From Prevotella sp. UBA2725 (GTDB lineage: Bacteria > Bacteroidota > Bacteroidia > Bacteroidales > Bacteroidaceae), in contig DEKJ01000025.1 of assembly GCA_002353825.1 (NCBI GenBank), positions 1 to 56,391 of the forward strand: 56,391 bases of DNA, given 5' to 3'. Below the pieces are notes generated by a model that was given only the letters and a program-made list of their open reading frames with translations, was not told the origin of the DNA and did no database searches. How positions within the stretch are numbered: the first letter of the stretch is position 1; every line of letters starts with the position of its first letter. Shown here piece after piece: positions 25,995 through 33,967 of the stretch. Made by a program: the position numbers and the translations under genes.

Positions 25995-26534
25995 TTAATC
26001 CTTCACCTCTGTCAGTTTACCAGTTGTCGAATCGATAATGAAGCCACGGACGATGATATCCTTAGGAACGAGTGGATGGTTCTTCACTCGGTCCATCGTT
26101 GCACGGACACTACGCTCTGTGTCTCCGAAGCCCTCAAGCCATTGACTCAAGTTGATCTGTTTATCTACTTTATCGACTTGTTCTTGGGGAATGCGCTGCC
26201 GGATAAGTTCCTCCATGTGTTGCCCATGCATCTTGCCAGCGCCACAATCGGTATGATGGATGAGCATGATCTCCTGGATGCCAAGCTCATAAATGCCGAC
26301 AATGATGGAGCGCATCACGGCATCGTAATCGTCGAGGATCACACCGCCAGCGACCTTCACCATTTTTACTTCGCCATTCTTGATGCCTAATGCCTCTGGC
26401 AGCATCACACTCAGTCGCGTGTCCATACAGGTCACAATCAGCGTCCGACCGGATGGCTTTCCATCTGTAATATGCTTCTCATAACCTTTCCGCTCAACGA
26501 AGCGGCGGTTGTTTTCCAATATCTCGTCTATCAT
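25995..26534 (-). CDS. Beta-class carbonic anhydrase
   Basis: 179 residues. Zinc and active-site residues are visible: Cys36-x-Asp38-x-Arg40 in TCMDTRL, and His94-x-x-Cys97 in IHHTDCG, with the VKVAGGVILDD strand between. The enzyme interconverts CO2 and bicarbonate in the cytoplasm. There is no signal peptide. It lies between a small membrane protein gene (one base away) and recD2 (12 bases), on the same strand. The length is that of the short, prokaryotic beta class. The call is firm. Confidence 0.93.
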   Translation of the reverse strand: MIDEILENNRRFVERKGYEKHITDGKPSGRTLIVTCMDTRLSVMLPEALGIKNGEVKMVKVAGGVILDDYDAVMRSIIVGIYELGIQEIMLIHHTDCGAGKMHGQHMEELIRQRIPQEQVDKVDKQINLSQWLEGFGDTERSVRATMDRVKNHPLVPKDIIVRGFIIDSTTGKLTEVKD

Positions 26535-26535
26535 T

Positions 26536-26724
26536 TTACTTAACGTTTAAATTCTCTTGAGAGTCTTCCTCCGAGTCTTTGTCTTTACGTTCGGAACTTA
26601 AGTCTCCAAATGCTATGCCAAAAAGCATACCAACTGATATGCCTATAGCTATATCCCATTTCATGATAGCAGCGAAGGCTGCCCCAAACATCATGCCTAA
26701 GCACATTCTTGTAGTCATGTTCAT
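26536..26724 (-). CDS. Small glycine-zipper membrane protein
   Basis: 62 residues. Two hydrophobic helices rich in Gly and Ala (CLGMMFGAAFAAIMKW; IGISVGMLFGIAFGDL) are followed by a charged tail (SSERKDKDSEEDSQEN). The stop codon is one base before the carbonic anhydrase start, so the two are co-translated. The pattern is common among small membrane proteins of Bacteroidetes. No function can be read. Confidence 0.6.
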   Translation of the reverse strand: MNMTTRMCLGMMFGAAFAAIMKWDIAIGISVGMLFGIAFGDLSSERKDKDSEEDSQENLNVK

Positions 26725-26777
26725 AGCTTTCTTCCCTTTCTTATGTATCAGTAGATGATTTGGATGGTTTATAGAAT

Positions 26778-27131
26778 TTATATGTCGGAGTACTTCACTC
26801 TTAGTTTCTTTGGCAGCTTACTCAATACGAGCATGTAAGATTCATGGATCAACTTCTTGACTTCTTCGTCGTCGATGATATCAAGATATACGTCATTCCA
26901 ATGAATCTTGTTCAAGTGATAGTCCGGGCGGACGCCATCGGTATGCTCACGAAGTGACTGACCTTCTTCAGGAGGTAGCTTCACTGCACAAGTTGGCTCA
27001 GGAGAATCAAGCCTTATGTGGAGGAATATCTTTCCCTCAATGCGGTACAACACCCAGTCTTCGCCGTATGCCTGGTCCTCTGTCACTCCGGGTAGAGACA
27101 GCGCATAGTCTCTGACATCTTCTATATTCAT
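26778..27131 (-). CDS. MmcQ/YjbR family protein
   Basis: 117 residues. The family pattern is clear: a start with DVRDYALSLPGVTEDQAYG, then FLHIRLDSPEPTCAVKLPPE, and HLNKIHWNDVYLD near 82-94. MmcQ/YjbR proteins are small DNA-binding-like (CyaY-like fold) proteins of unclear role, widespread in bacterial chromosomes. It is 21 bases after the GNAT gene on the same strand and probably shares its promoter. No odd features. Confidence 0.9.
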   Translation of the reverse strand: MNIEDVRDYALSLPGVTEDQAYGEDWVLYRIEGKIFLHIRLDSPEPTCAVKLPPEEGQSLREHTDGVRPDYHLNKIHWNDVYLDIIDDEEVKKLIHESYMLVLSKLPKKLRVKYSDI

Positions 27132-27152
27132 AGTCCCGTGTTGTTAGATCTG

Positions 27153-27449
27153 TCAACTCACTCCTTCACCTGCATGCTCATCAAGAATGTCTTTGTACTG
27201 CGGATGGCGCTGATACCATGCGTAAGCATAGGAGCATATAGGTAATACCTTCAACTTGTGGTTGATGGCATACTCGTTAGCGGCTTCAACGAGCAACGCG
27301 CCGATGCCCATACCTTTCTTGAAGGCTTGGGTGTGGTCGATGGACATCACTTGTCCCTTGAAAGTGAAGTCTAACTGCCCGACTTGCTCTTCGCCATCAA
27401 AGGCAAGGACCTGGCCCTTTGTGTTGTCTGCTACAATCGTTGTTTCCAT
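27153..27449 (-). CDS. Small GNAT-type N-acetyltransferase (YidJ/GCN5-like)
   Basis: 98 residues from the ATG at 27449. A longer start at 27470 overlaps the -7 promoter element and would lie before the transcript start. The protein has the short YidJ-like GNAT pattern: a beta-strand with VGQLDFTFKGQVMSIDHTQA, the acetyl-CoA loop KKGMGIGALLVEAANEYA, and the closing LPICSYAYAWYQRHPQYKDI. These enzymes transfer acetyl to unknown small targets. First gene of a minus-strand unit that continues to MmcQ/YjbR. Confidence 0.85.
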   Translation of the reverse strand: METTIVADNTKGQVLAFDGEEQVGQLDFTFKGQVMSIDHTQAFKKGMGIGALLVEAANEYAINHKLKVLPICSYAYAWYQRHPQYKDILDEHAGEGVS

Positions 27450-27467
27450 AAGCGTGCATTTTCTTTG

Positions 27468-27517
27468 CAAAAATAATAAAAGTTATTCTTACTCTTCAGA
27501 TATTTGCAGTAAATTTG
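27468..27517. promoter_or_regulatory. Divergent -7 elements between GNAT gene and 27539 gene
   Basis: On the minus strand TATTTTTG (27468-27475) faces the GNAT gene, and on the plus strand TAAATTTG (27510-27517) faces the gene at 27539. Both fit TAnnTTTG. No TTG at the ideal spacing was seen for either. Confidence 0.55.
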
Positions 27518-27538
27518 CAAGGCAAAATTTGAGAAGCA

Positions 27539-27778
27539 ATGAGCAAGCAGAGTTTCATCAACGAGATCAAAGAATATAAGCGGAATGGCGGGGCTATGAG
27601 CTTTGCCTATGGGGATCATCGTCTTCCTGTTGTCTACCAAGAAGATTCTGATGTTATCCGTGTGGACATGTCTCACTATGATGTTTTCATGCCAGTTGAT
27701 TATCAGATCAACTTGTTCGATAACCTTGCCAATCTTCAGGATAAGTTATTGGAGAAGTACCCAGAATTGCTGCAATAA
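27539..27778 (+). CDS. Hypothetical protein (79 aa)
   Basis: 79 residues, acidic and soluble. It opens SKQSFINEIKEYKRNGGAMS and closes with NLFDNLANLQDKLLEKYPEL. A middle block (FAYGDHRLPVVYQEDSDVIR) may be a beta hairpin. I do not recognise the family. It has its own plus-strand -7 element 22 bases upstream and stands between oppositely oriented cargo genes. It seems to be a real gene because of the promoter, the clean frame and the spacing. Confidence 0.6.
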   Translation: MSKQSFINEIKEYKRNGGAMSFAYGDHRLPVVYQEDSDVIRVDMSHYDVFMPVDYQINLFDNLANLQDKLLEKYPELLQ

Positions 27779-27832
27779 TCAGTGATTGTATAATCATATG
27801 TGCTCTGATAGTCAGCTTCCTATAATTCGATC

Positions 27833-28201
27833 ATGAACGGAATTTATACAATACTTCTCTTATGCCTTAGCAACATCTTCATGACGCTTGCCTGGTATGG
27901 ACACTTACGTCTTCAGCAGACTGGTGTGACAAGCAACTGGCCTTTAATAGGTGTCATCGTATTCTCATGGGGCATAGCTTTCTTTGAGTATTGCTGTCAG
28001 GTGCCAGCCAATAGAATTGGATTCCAGGGCAATGGCGGACCTTTCTCACTCGTTCAGTTGAAAGTCATTCAAGAGTGTATCTCCCTCATTGTGTTTGCCA
28101 TCATTGCCAATGTACTCTTTCAAGGACAGTCGCTGCACTGGAACCACATAGCTGCATTCATCTGTCTTGTTGCTGCCGTGTATTTCGTATTTATGAAGTA
28201 G
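27833..28201 (+). CDS. DUF486 (DMT-like) membrane protein
   Basis: 122 residues with four membrane segments (about 4-22, 38-55, 76-96 and 101-120). The markers LSNIFMTLAWYGHLR, SWGIAFFEYCCQVPANRIG and LKVIQECISLIVFA are those of the DUF486 family, distant relatives of small multidrug-type transporters. Substrate unknown. It is the second plus-strand gene in the otherwise minus-strand cargo block and faces the MBL-fold gene end to end. Confidence 0.9.
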   Translation: MNGIYTILLLCLSNIFMTLAWYGHLRLQQTGVTSNWPLIGVIVFSWGIAFFEYCCQVPANRIGFQGNGGPFSLVQLKVIQECISLIVFAIIANVLFQGQSLHWNHIAAFICLVAAVYFVFMK

Positions 28202-28355
28202 ACTATAATATCTTCAAAGTCTATCGCTGCGAAATCTTTCACTTTCTACTTCTTGGTTCAATGCCTGTCAGTTCTAATTACTGTTATTCTGATACATTAC
28301 GAGACTCATAGGGATTAAATGTCTGAGAAACTAAGAAATGCGCGCATACCACTTA

Positions 28356-28985
28356 TTACTGAATTGGGTTCAACGTGACGATCTCATTAGGAATGTTTCC
28401 AGACTCTACCGTCAGTTCAGATTGGTTAAGCCGTTTGACACCCTTCACATCTCTCATCACGTCCTCAATATCCTCCTGCACATCATAGCCTCGCTTTCCT
28501 TCGCGGAAATGCATCAGCACTTTCAGGCATGGATGCTTCAGATGCTTGATAATCTCAGCAGCCTCCTTCGAGTCAATGGTATAGTATCCAGCACAAGGCA
28601 TAAGCACAACGTCAGCCTTGGCAATGGCAGCATACTCCTCCGTAGTAGGCAGACGACCCAGGTCGCCGAAATGACAGAGAATCAAATCGGGCAGTTCAAC
28701 AAACGTAATGTCCGATAATCCCCGGTGCTGACCGTTATGGTGGTCGTGGGGCACTGTTAGCTTGCTCACTTTGAAAGCCGGCTTCTTTCCCGTGAGCTTA
28801 ATAAGCTCAGCGGCATTGTGGTCAGCATGCTCGTGTGAGCAACTGACAACGTCTGCCTGGATACCTCTTGGCAGTGTCAGTCCCGGTACCGACCCGTTCT
28901 TATAAGGATCGAAAACGATGGATGAATCTCCGGCCTTAATCCTAAAGCAACTGTGGCCGTAATAAGTGATAATAGCCTTTGCCAT
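28356..28985 (-). CDS. MBL-fold metal-dependent hydrolase
   Basis: 209 residues. The zinc motif SHEHADHN gives His51, His53, Asp55 and His56, and GHSCFRIK at the start is typical of the UPF0173-like group. Further metal ligands are likely in ITFVELPDLILCHFGDLGRL and VLMPCAGYYTIDSKEAAEI. The likely activity is hydrolysis of a small phosphorylated or lactone substrate, not beta-lactam resistance; there is no signal peptide. It has a strong promoter of its own (TTG-N20-TATCTTTG). No operon partner is obvious. Confidence 0.88.
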   Translation of the reverse strand: MAKAIITYYGHSCFRIKAGDSSIVFDPYKNGSVPGLTLPRGIQADVVSCSHEHADHNAAELIKLTGKKPAFKVSKLTVPHDHHNGQHRGLSDITFVELPDLILCHFGDLGRLPTTEEYAAIAKADVVLMPCAGYYTIDSKEAAEIIKHLKHPCLKVLMHFREGKRGYDVQEDIEDVMRDVKGVKRLNQSELTVESGNIPNEIVTLNPIQ

Positions 28986-29018
28986 AACCTTCCTTTTTAA
29001 CGTAATGTGTATCTAACG

Positions 29019-29049
29019 CAAAGATAAGCAGATAAATTCGAACCGACAA
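29019..29049 (-). promoter_or_regulatory. Promoter of the MBL-fold gene (TTG-N20-TATCTTTG)
   Basis: Read on the minus strand, TTG (29047-29049) precedes TATCTTTG (29019-29026) by exactly 20 bases. The start codon follows about 33 bases later. Confidence 0.7.
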
Positions 29050-29050
29050 G

Positions 29051-29809
29051 TTATACTTCAATGAATTTCCGTCTGTCAAAACGATGGTGCTCTTTCCGAT
29101 GAACATATCCGAGTTGATTGCTTGTCAGAAGAGTCTTTCCAATTTGTGTTTCAATGTTCCAATGGGAATGACCATAGATCCAGACATCGATTCCGCTGTT
29201 CTTGATGTAATTATCCAGTTCGGCAGTGAAGGCTCCGATATAGGAATGGCTTGCAAACCACTCTGTCGTCACTCTGAAAGACGGAACATGATGTGTAACG
29301 ACTATCTTTGTCTTAGCGGTTGACTCAGCAACAGCATTTTTAAGAAAGGCTATGCAGCGTTCATGTTCTTTATTGAAGTCATAAGAGGTAAGAATATGCT
29401 CGTTGTAACGGATACGGTGGAAGTCGGTGACGCTATACTCGGTGAAGTGCATGTTCTCTTCCTTTATGTGTGACCACATGGTAGACACAATAAAATCGAT
29501 ATCATCAATATGCACCACACTGTTGTAGTACCAATATACATTATGCCTGATCTTTCCCTTCATGCCGTCGTTCATCGTTGCTAAATCGCAATGATTATAG
29601 AATTCATGGTTACCTAAGGCAACTATCACTTGCTGATAATGCTCTGATGCCCAATCCCAGAAAGGATGCTCAGTATAGCTGTCATCCAAATAGGCTATGT
29701 CGCCCGCAAGGACAAGAATGTCACCGCAGGGGACAAGTGGCCGTTCTTGAAGCAACAGCTCATTAGCCGGAAGTTCAAGATGTAAGTCAGATGCATATTG
29801 TATCCTCAT
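29051..29809 (-). CDS. Metallophosphoesterase
   Basis: 252 residues with all the calcineurin-like motifs in order: ASDLHLE (about 6), LVLAGDIAYLD (about 32), VIVALGNHEFY (about 62), VVTHHVPS (about 170) and IYGHSHWN (about 210). The metal pair of the phosphodiesterase or phosphatase active site is therefore complete. Substrate unknown. It is followed, on the same strand, by the MBL-fold gene, but that gene has its own promoter. Confidence 0.9.
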   Translation of the reverse strand: MRIQYASDLHLELPANELLLQERPLVPCGDILVLAGDIAYLDDSYTEHPFWDWASEHYQQVIVALGNHEFYNHCDLATMNDGMKGKIRHNVYWYYNSVVHIDDIDFIVSTMWSHIKEENMHFTEYSVTDFHRIRYNEHILTSYDFNKEHERCIAFLKNAVAESTAKTKIVVTHHVPSFRVTTEWFASHSYIGAFTAELDNYIKNSGIDVWIYGHSHWNIETQIGKTLLTSNQLGYVHRKEHHRFDRRKFIEV

Positions 29810-29822
29810 CGCTTATCGTCTT

Positions 29823-30233
29823 CTATTCTATAATTGTTGCCACTACGCTTCTTGAACCACCATCGTTTCGAAACTCGCAGAGGTAGATGCCTTGCCACGT
29901 ACCGAGATTGAGTCGCCCGTTGGTAATGGGGATGTTGATGCTTACACCTGTAATAATACATTTTGCATGTGCCGGCATATCATCTGATCCCTCAAGCGTA
30001 TGCTCATAGTAGGGTGCATTCTCAGGAACAAGGCGGTCGTATATGCTCTCCATGTCACCCCGCACCGATGGATCCCAGTTCTCACAGATGCTCAAGGCAC
30101 AACTTGTATGCTTGATGAACAAGTTGAGCAGCCCAGTCTTTGGCAGGGTGGGGAGGTGCTGCAGTACTTCATCTGTGATAAGATGAAAGCCACGATACCG
30201 AGGATGTAATGTGAATTCTACTTGCTGTACCAT
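29823..30233 (-). CDS. yjbQ: YjbQ (UPF0047) protein
   Basis: 136 residues, family length. Markers: GLLNLFIKHTSCALSICENW, then a loop with DDMPAHAKCIITGVS, and the closing LNLGTWQGIYLCEFRNDGG. UPF0047/YjbQ proteins are small trimeric beta proteins with a putative metal or phosphate pocket, reported to have thiamine-phosphate-synthase-like activity. It lies between two phosphatase-type genes on the same strand (13 bases to the metallophosphoesterase, 18 to HAD). Confidence 0.92.
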   Translation of the reverse strand: MVQQVEFTLHPRYRGFHLITDEVLQHLPTLPKTGLLNLFIKHTSCALSICENWDPSVRGDMESIYDRLVPENAPYYEHTLEGSDDMPAHAKCIITGVSINIPITNGRLNLGTWQGIYLCEFRNDGGSRSVVATIIE

Positions 30234-30251
30234 TATTATTATTCTTGTTGA

Positions 30252-30884
30252 TTATTTGCAGAGTATGCTTACCCAATCGTCGAAGTTCTTGTTTTGGAAA
30301 CTATGAAAACCGTTACGTTCAGCAGCTTCACAGTTCACGGCAAGGTCATCGATAAAGAGCGTCTCACAGGGAACGATTCCTGTCCGATTAATCACAGTCT
30401 GAAAGATTTCATCGTCCGGCTTCTTCATGCGCATTTCCTGAGAGACAAAGGTGTAGTCGAAATAGTCATTGACAGTATAGCCTTCCATGGGGAAGAGCTT
30501 GTCTACACAGTAGCGCCAATGGATGTTAATAGTGTTGCTCAAAAGATAAGTCTTGTAGCCTGCAGCACGCAGCGATAGCAATATCCGCTTCTTCTCATCG
30601 GGGATGAAGAGCAGCATGGCATTCGTAGCATCTGTTATCTGACAGTCGGTAGCCTTACTTCCCGTCAACTTACGGAAGCCGTCGAAAAACTCATGATCGG
30701 TAACTTTCCCGATCCCCATTCCTTGGAAGAGCCGCAGAGCCTCCGGATTCTCGCGGATATGCTCAAACTTACCCATCCCCAACTGCTCAAAACCTCGCAT
30801 AGTGGCTTGCTCGTCAAGTTTGACAAGCACGTTACCCAAGTCGAAGATGATGTTCTTATATGTAAGATGACGCAATGCTTTCAT
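30252..30884 (-). CDS. HAD-superfamily hydrolase, YihX-like
   Basis: 210 residues. Motif I is NIIFDLGNVLVKLD, motif II LLSNTINIHW, a motif-III lysine in QEMRMKKPDDEIF, and motif IV ETLFIDDLAVNCEAAE. The glycine in place of the second Asp of motif I is normal for the YihX-like subgroup. The likely activity is phosphatase on a sugar phosphate. A second HAD gene of the same type lies 0.9 kb upstream, so the cargo has a paralogous pair. It probably leads the unit with yjbQ. Confidence 0.88.
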   Translation of the reverse strand: MKALRHLTYKNIIFDLGNVLVKLDEQATMRGFEQLGMGKFEHIRENPEALRLFQGMGIGKVTDHEFFDGFRKLTGSKATDCQITDATNAMLLFIPDEKKRILLSLRAAGYKTYLLSNTINIHWRYCVDKLFPMEGYTVNDYFDYTFVSQEMRMKKPDDEIFQTVINRTGIVPCETLFIDDLAVNCEAAERNGFHSFQNKNFDDWVSILCK

Positions 30885-30961
30885 ACTCTTTATGATTTAT
30901 CTAAAAAAGATGCTCCTTAGCATCTTCTCCTTTAGATGTAGGAAGAAAAATAGCCAGCTGA

Positions 30962-31696
30962 CTAAATTTCATCTTCGTAGTATTGCTTGTAGATTTCACA
31001 AGCTATTTGTGAAGCATAGTCCGTAGCATTGGCCCACTCAATATTTGACTTAATGCCATCATATACATCCTGGTCCGTCTGCTTGTAGATTGGCTTGTAG
31101 TTGCCTCGAATATTTTCGATCTCTTCGATATCACCAAGAATAGCTTCCAATGCAAGTTTCTGCGTATCTCCAAGCATATCGAGGGAAACGTATGTGCAGA
31201 ATTTCGAGATGCCTCTTTCCTTATCGAGCCTGCAGAGTTGAATGCCAGTCCTGGATGCATAGGCATATTCAATGCCGTCTTCTGACTCATAGATTTTGAC
31301 GACATCCCGGTTTTCCATCATATAATAATTGATGAGACTCGGCATATTGTATGGCTTCCCGGACCTTTCTGAATATCGCTTGAAGAAATGAGCGGAGAAG
31401 GCACTCGTCGTGTCATATGGATCTTCGCTGAGGACATAGTACCATTTCTGCTTGCCATGGTCGACCTCTGCCAGCATAAGCGGACAGGCAACACCCTTAT
31501 CTTGGGCAAGGCAGAGAATATATGCTTGATGGCTCGCTTTGTCATAAAACCTACGGGTCATGACAACTCTACCTTTAGGGAGATGCCTGCACTCCTTTTT
31601 GAACTTTGCCACGCAGCTGTTAACAACTGGAGATTCATCTGCTACCTTCCACATCTGGGCATTGATCTCGAATTTATTCATGTTTGGCGTAATCAT
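30962..31696 (-). CDS. Hypothetical protein (244 aa)
   Basis: 244 residues from 31696, or 239 from the ATG at 31681. Soluble, with no signal peptide or clear motif. An N-terminal mixed alpha/beta part contains SAHFFKRYSERSGKP, with possible catalytic His and Arg. The C-terminal third is helical and acidic (LGDIEEIENIRG). I do not recognise the family. It stands alone between the two HAD genes, with 77 and 99 bases of gap, and shows no promoter element I could assign. Confidence 0.65.
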   Translation of the reverse strand: MITPNMNKFEINAQMWKVADESPVVNSCVAKFKKECRHLPKGRVVMTRRFYDKASHQAYILCLAQDKGVACPLMLAEVDHGKQKWYYVLSEDPYDTTSAFSAHFFKRYSERSGKPYNMPSLINYYMMENRDVVKIYESEDGIEYAYASRTGIQLCRLDKERGISKFCTYVSLDMLGDTQKLALEAILGDIEEIENIRGNYKPIYKQTDQDVYDGIKSNIEWANATDYASQIACEIYKQYYEDEI

Positions 31697-31795
31697 GGTG
31701 CGAATTCTACTTTGCTATGAACTATATTGACGTTAATACTTCTCTTGCTTTACTTTCCTTGTACGGCAGCCGGTGTCCAGCATTTGAAGAAGCTA

Positions 31796-32428
31796 TCATG
31801 CTTTCTTTATTATTGTTTCTATTTTATCGCTCCAGTCTTCACCATTATTGGGAAGATATGTCTTGAGCCCTAACGACTGTGCCGTTTTGATGTTGCCGGC
31901 TCCATCATCGATGAACAATGTCTCTTCCGGGATGAAGTCTTCACCGTCAAGCATCTTTTGGAATATCTCTTTCCCAGGTTTCATCGTCTTCAGCTCATAA
32001 CTCAGATACTGATGCTCTTTGGGAATGTAATAGCCTATGCCGTGACCTTCGCCATCAAGCTTGTCACTGCGGAACCAACCTGCCATGTAAGGATTGGTAT
32101 TGGAAAGCAGTGCAACACGATAACCTTTCTCACGGAGATCAAGAACCTTCTGAAGGTTACCTTTCACAACATTGACGATAATAGCATGCCAAGCCCGGTC
32201 ACAATCATCCCAACTGACTTCATGACCCGATAACTCGCTTACCTTCTTGCGGAACTCCTCGCCATTGATAGTCCCTTCTTCCATTTCACCGAAGAAGCCT
32301 CCCTGTGTATATGGATCCATGTATTTCTCGACATTCTTTAATCCTAATGCCTTAAAAGCATCCATACATCTCTCTATATCAATCTTGGCGAAAACGCCGC
32401 CAAAGTCAAATACTATATTCTTTATCAT
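31796..32428 (-). CDS. HAD-superfamily hydrolase (second copy type)
   Basis: 210 residues. Motif I is KNIVFDFGGVFAKID, motif II VALLSNTNPYMAGW, a lysine in ELKTMKPGKEIF, and motif IV ETLFIDDGAGNIKTA. Same architecture and length as the HAD gene at 30252, but differing in the cap region (about 16-90), so the two probably act on different phosphates. It starts 10 bases after the GNAT gene that precedes it and is probably co-transcribed with it. Confidence 0.88.
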   Translation of the reverse strand: MIKNIVFDFGGVFAKIDIERCMDAFKALGLKNVEKYMDPYTQGGFFGEMEEGTINGEEFRKKVSELSGHEVSWDDCDRAWHAIIVNVVKGNLQKVLDLREKGYRVALLSNTNPYMAGWFRSDKLDGEGHGIGYYIPKEHQYLSYELKTMKPGKEIFQKMLDGEDFIPEETLFIDDGAGNIKTAQSLGLKTYLPNNGEDWSDKIETIIKKA

Positions 32429-32438
32429 CTTATCAATC

Positions 32439-32867
32439 TTATATTTTCATCACATACACATTGGTCTCCTTTTTCTCAAACCCTATCGACTGATAAAGCT
32501 TATTCGCTGCTATACGAGCCGGACGAGATGTAAGTTCGATCTGTCCACCACCATTAGCCTTGATGCAATCGATAGCTTCAGATATCAATCTTCTTCCTAT
32601 GCCTTTGCCTCTTGCTGACTCGTCAACGACGACATCCTCGATCAACCACTTGCTTCCTGTAGGAGTTACAGAGTGGCAGAGTGACAACATCCCAATAATG
32701 CTGTTTTCTTCTCTTGCAACAAGGAGCATAGAATGTTGGCAGATTTCCTTGAGTCTCTCAACATCCACAGGTTGAGCATGTGTTGTTAACAGGCCAAGCA
32801 GATGATTGATCTTTTGTACATCATCATCTGATGCTCTTGTCAATATGTTGATTGAATAGTTTGCCAT
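32439..32867 (-). CDS. GNAT N-acetyltransferase
   Basis: 142 residues from the ATG at 32867. A longer frame from 32972 would extend into the neighbouring gene and adds no homologous sequence. The GNAT core is clear: strand IEDVVVDESARGKGIGRRLI with the acetyl-CoA loop, then ANGGGQIELTSRPARIAANK, and YQSIGFEKKETNVYVMKI at the end. Substrate unknown. It is in a tight minus-strand run with the C_GCAxxG_C_C gene (13-base gap) and HAD (10-base gap). Confidence 0.9.
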   Translation of the reverse strand: MANYSINILTRASDDDVQKINHLLGLLTTHAQPVDVERLKEICQHSMLLVAREENSIIGMLSLCHSVTPTGSKWLIEDVVVDESARGKGIGRRLISEAIDCIKANGGGQIELTSRPARIAANKLYQSIGFEKKETNVYVMKI

Positions 32868-32880
32868 GACAAATCTCCCT

Positions 32881-33276
32881 CTATTTTCCTTGATCTTCCA
32901 ATGCTTCTTCCAAGAACTCACAGGCATCGGCAACGCAGAGGGAACAAGGACGAAGAATGACCTTTGTGTCAACTCCTTTCAACTGTCTGCACTGGGTAGC
33001 ATGGTTGCGATCTTGAAATTTCTTCATGATCTCACGCATCTGCTTCATGGTCTTGGCCTTGTCCTTGTTGACTAATCCAAGCACCAGGTCTGCACCAACG
33101 AGAGCACCGCATGTTCCCTCCATGTTTGTCATTCCGGCAGCAAAGCCGTCGGTCATCGTCATGGCTGTTTCTTCGTCCAAGCCAGTGAGATCACTATATG
33201 TTGTCAGCACTGCCTGCGCGCAATTATATTTGAAGCTTGCCTTCTTCTCAGCAGCTATATCTTTTCTTGATTCCAT
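32881..33276 (-). CDS. C_GCAxxG_C_C family protein
   Basis: 131 residues. Six cysteines follow the family pattern: FKYNCAQAV, EGTCGALVGADL (family GCAxxG block, here GTCGALVG), TQCRQL, and RPCSLCVADAC. The family is a putative redox or metal-cluster protein often seen in anaerobes; no reaction is established. It is three bases from the DUF4186 gene upstream and 13 from the GNAT gene downstream, so it is part of one short run. No odd features. Confidence 0.9.
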   Translation of the reverse strand: MESRKDIAAEKKASFKYNCAQAVLTTYSDLTGLDEETAMTMTDGFAAGMTNMEGTCGALVGADLVLGLVNKDKAKTMKQMREIMKKFQDRNHATQCRQLKGVDTKVILRPCSLCVADACEFLEEALEDQGK

Positions 33277-33279
33277 TTT

Positions 33280-33708
33280 CTACATGTCATTTCTCTTGAG
33301 CCACTCCATGATGACTCTTGTGATGTATATTTGTTCCTTTAGAGTTAATGGTCGCCCCTTCGGTATGCCATGCCATTTCTCCAGGCAACCACGGCAACAA
33401 CAGCCTGTGGCATGCTGGGCGATGAAGGGAGGAAAGATGCCGTGCCGCATCGGTGTCTGTTTCCCGTCGTTAGGGATTACTGCCGGTGCAAGCCGCTTGG
33501 CAATAGTCTCCCTTGTGCCTTCTTCTATCTTCTCCCATCCTTTCTGACGAATGTACTCCTTATCCTTAGAGTTGAGATAGAAGGAGCTACGGAACTTGCT
33601 TTGGGCAAGTCTGTCGAAGAGCGGATTGAGATCGATCTTGTCTATCTCATTCTTATCCCTTTGCTTTTCGTCATCTTCTTCCGGAAACAAAGACAGTTGC
33701 TTACACAT
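33280..33708 (-). CDS. DUF4186 protein
   Basis: 142 residues. Family blocks are clear: LAQSKFRSSFYLNSKDKEYI, then KRLAPAVIPNDGKQTPMRH, PPFIAQHATGCCCRGCLEKW and GIPKGRPLTLKEQIYI. The Cys cluster (CCCRGC) suggests a metal site. Function unknown. It overlaps the next gene upstream by eight bases and precedes the C_GCAxxG_C_C gene by three bases, so these three are one unit, probably from the promoter at 33958. Confidence 0.9.
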   Translation of the reverse strand: MCKQLSLFPEEDDEKQRDKNEIDKIDLNPLFDRLAQSKFRSSFYLNSKDKEYIRQKGWEKIEEGTRETIAKRLAPAVIPNDGKQTPMRHGIFPPFIAQHATGCCCRGCLEKWHGIPKGRPLTLKEQIYITRVIMEWLKRNDM

Positions 33709-33949
33709 GATTTGTCGTATCTAATAAGTCGCAGATCGGGTCTTCCCTAACAATCTGTGGTTCTGCCTTACCTTTCAGCACCAACACCTTCTTGCCATTG
33801 CGGTATATATGGAGTTGGCGAGAACGAACAACAGCCGTAAGTTCAGGATCGTTCTTCATGGTCAGCCATAACTGATGGTAGTCACCGTCCTCATCAAACA
33901 GTTTCTTCTGCAGATGAGAGCACATATTGGTAGTGTCAATGTTCATCAT
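33701..33949 (-). CDS. Hypothetical protein (82 aa)
   Basis: 82 residues from 33949, or 81 from the ATG at 33946. A helical N-terminal part precedes a beta-rich middle with VVRSRQLHIYRNGKKVLVLK. The C-terminal PICDLLDTTNHV is in the overlap with DUF4186. I recall similar RNGKKVLVLKGKA stretches in larger Prevotella hypothetical proteins, so this may be a shortened relative. It is first in a four- or five-gene minus-strand unit and has a TACCTTTG element almost at its start codon. Confidence 0.6.
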   Translation of the reverse strand: MMNIDTTNMCSHLQKKLFDEDGDYHQLWLTMKNDPELTAVVRSRQLHIYRNGKKVLVLKGKAEPQIVREDPICDLLDTTNHV

Positions 33950-33957
33950 TTCATGTT

Positions 33958-33965
33958 CAAAGGTA
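33958..33965 (-). promoter_or_regulatory. -7 element (TACCTTTG) with very short leader
   Basis: TACCTTTG on the minus strand ends eight bases before the ATG at 33949, so the transcript would start a few bases before the start codon. A leader of under about 10 bases is unusual and suggests near-leaderless translation. Confidence 0.55.
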
Positions 33966-33967
33966 CA

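Noticed and set aside
27450..27470. ATG at 27470 as the start of the small GNAT gene
   Set aside because: It overlaps the -7 promoter element 27468-27475 and so would precede the transcript start.
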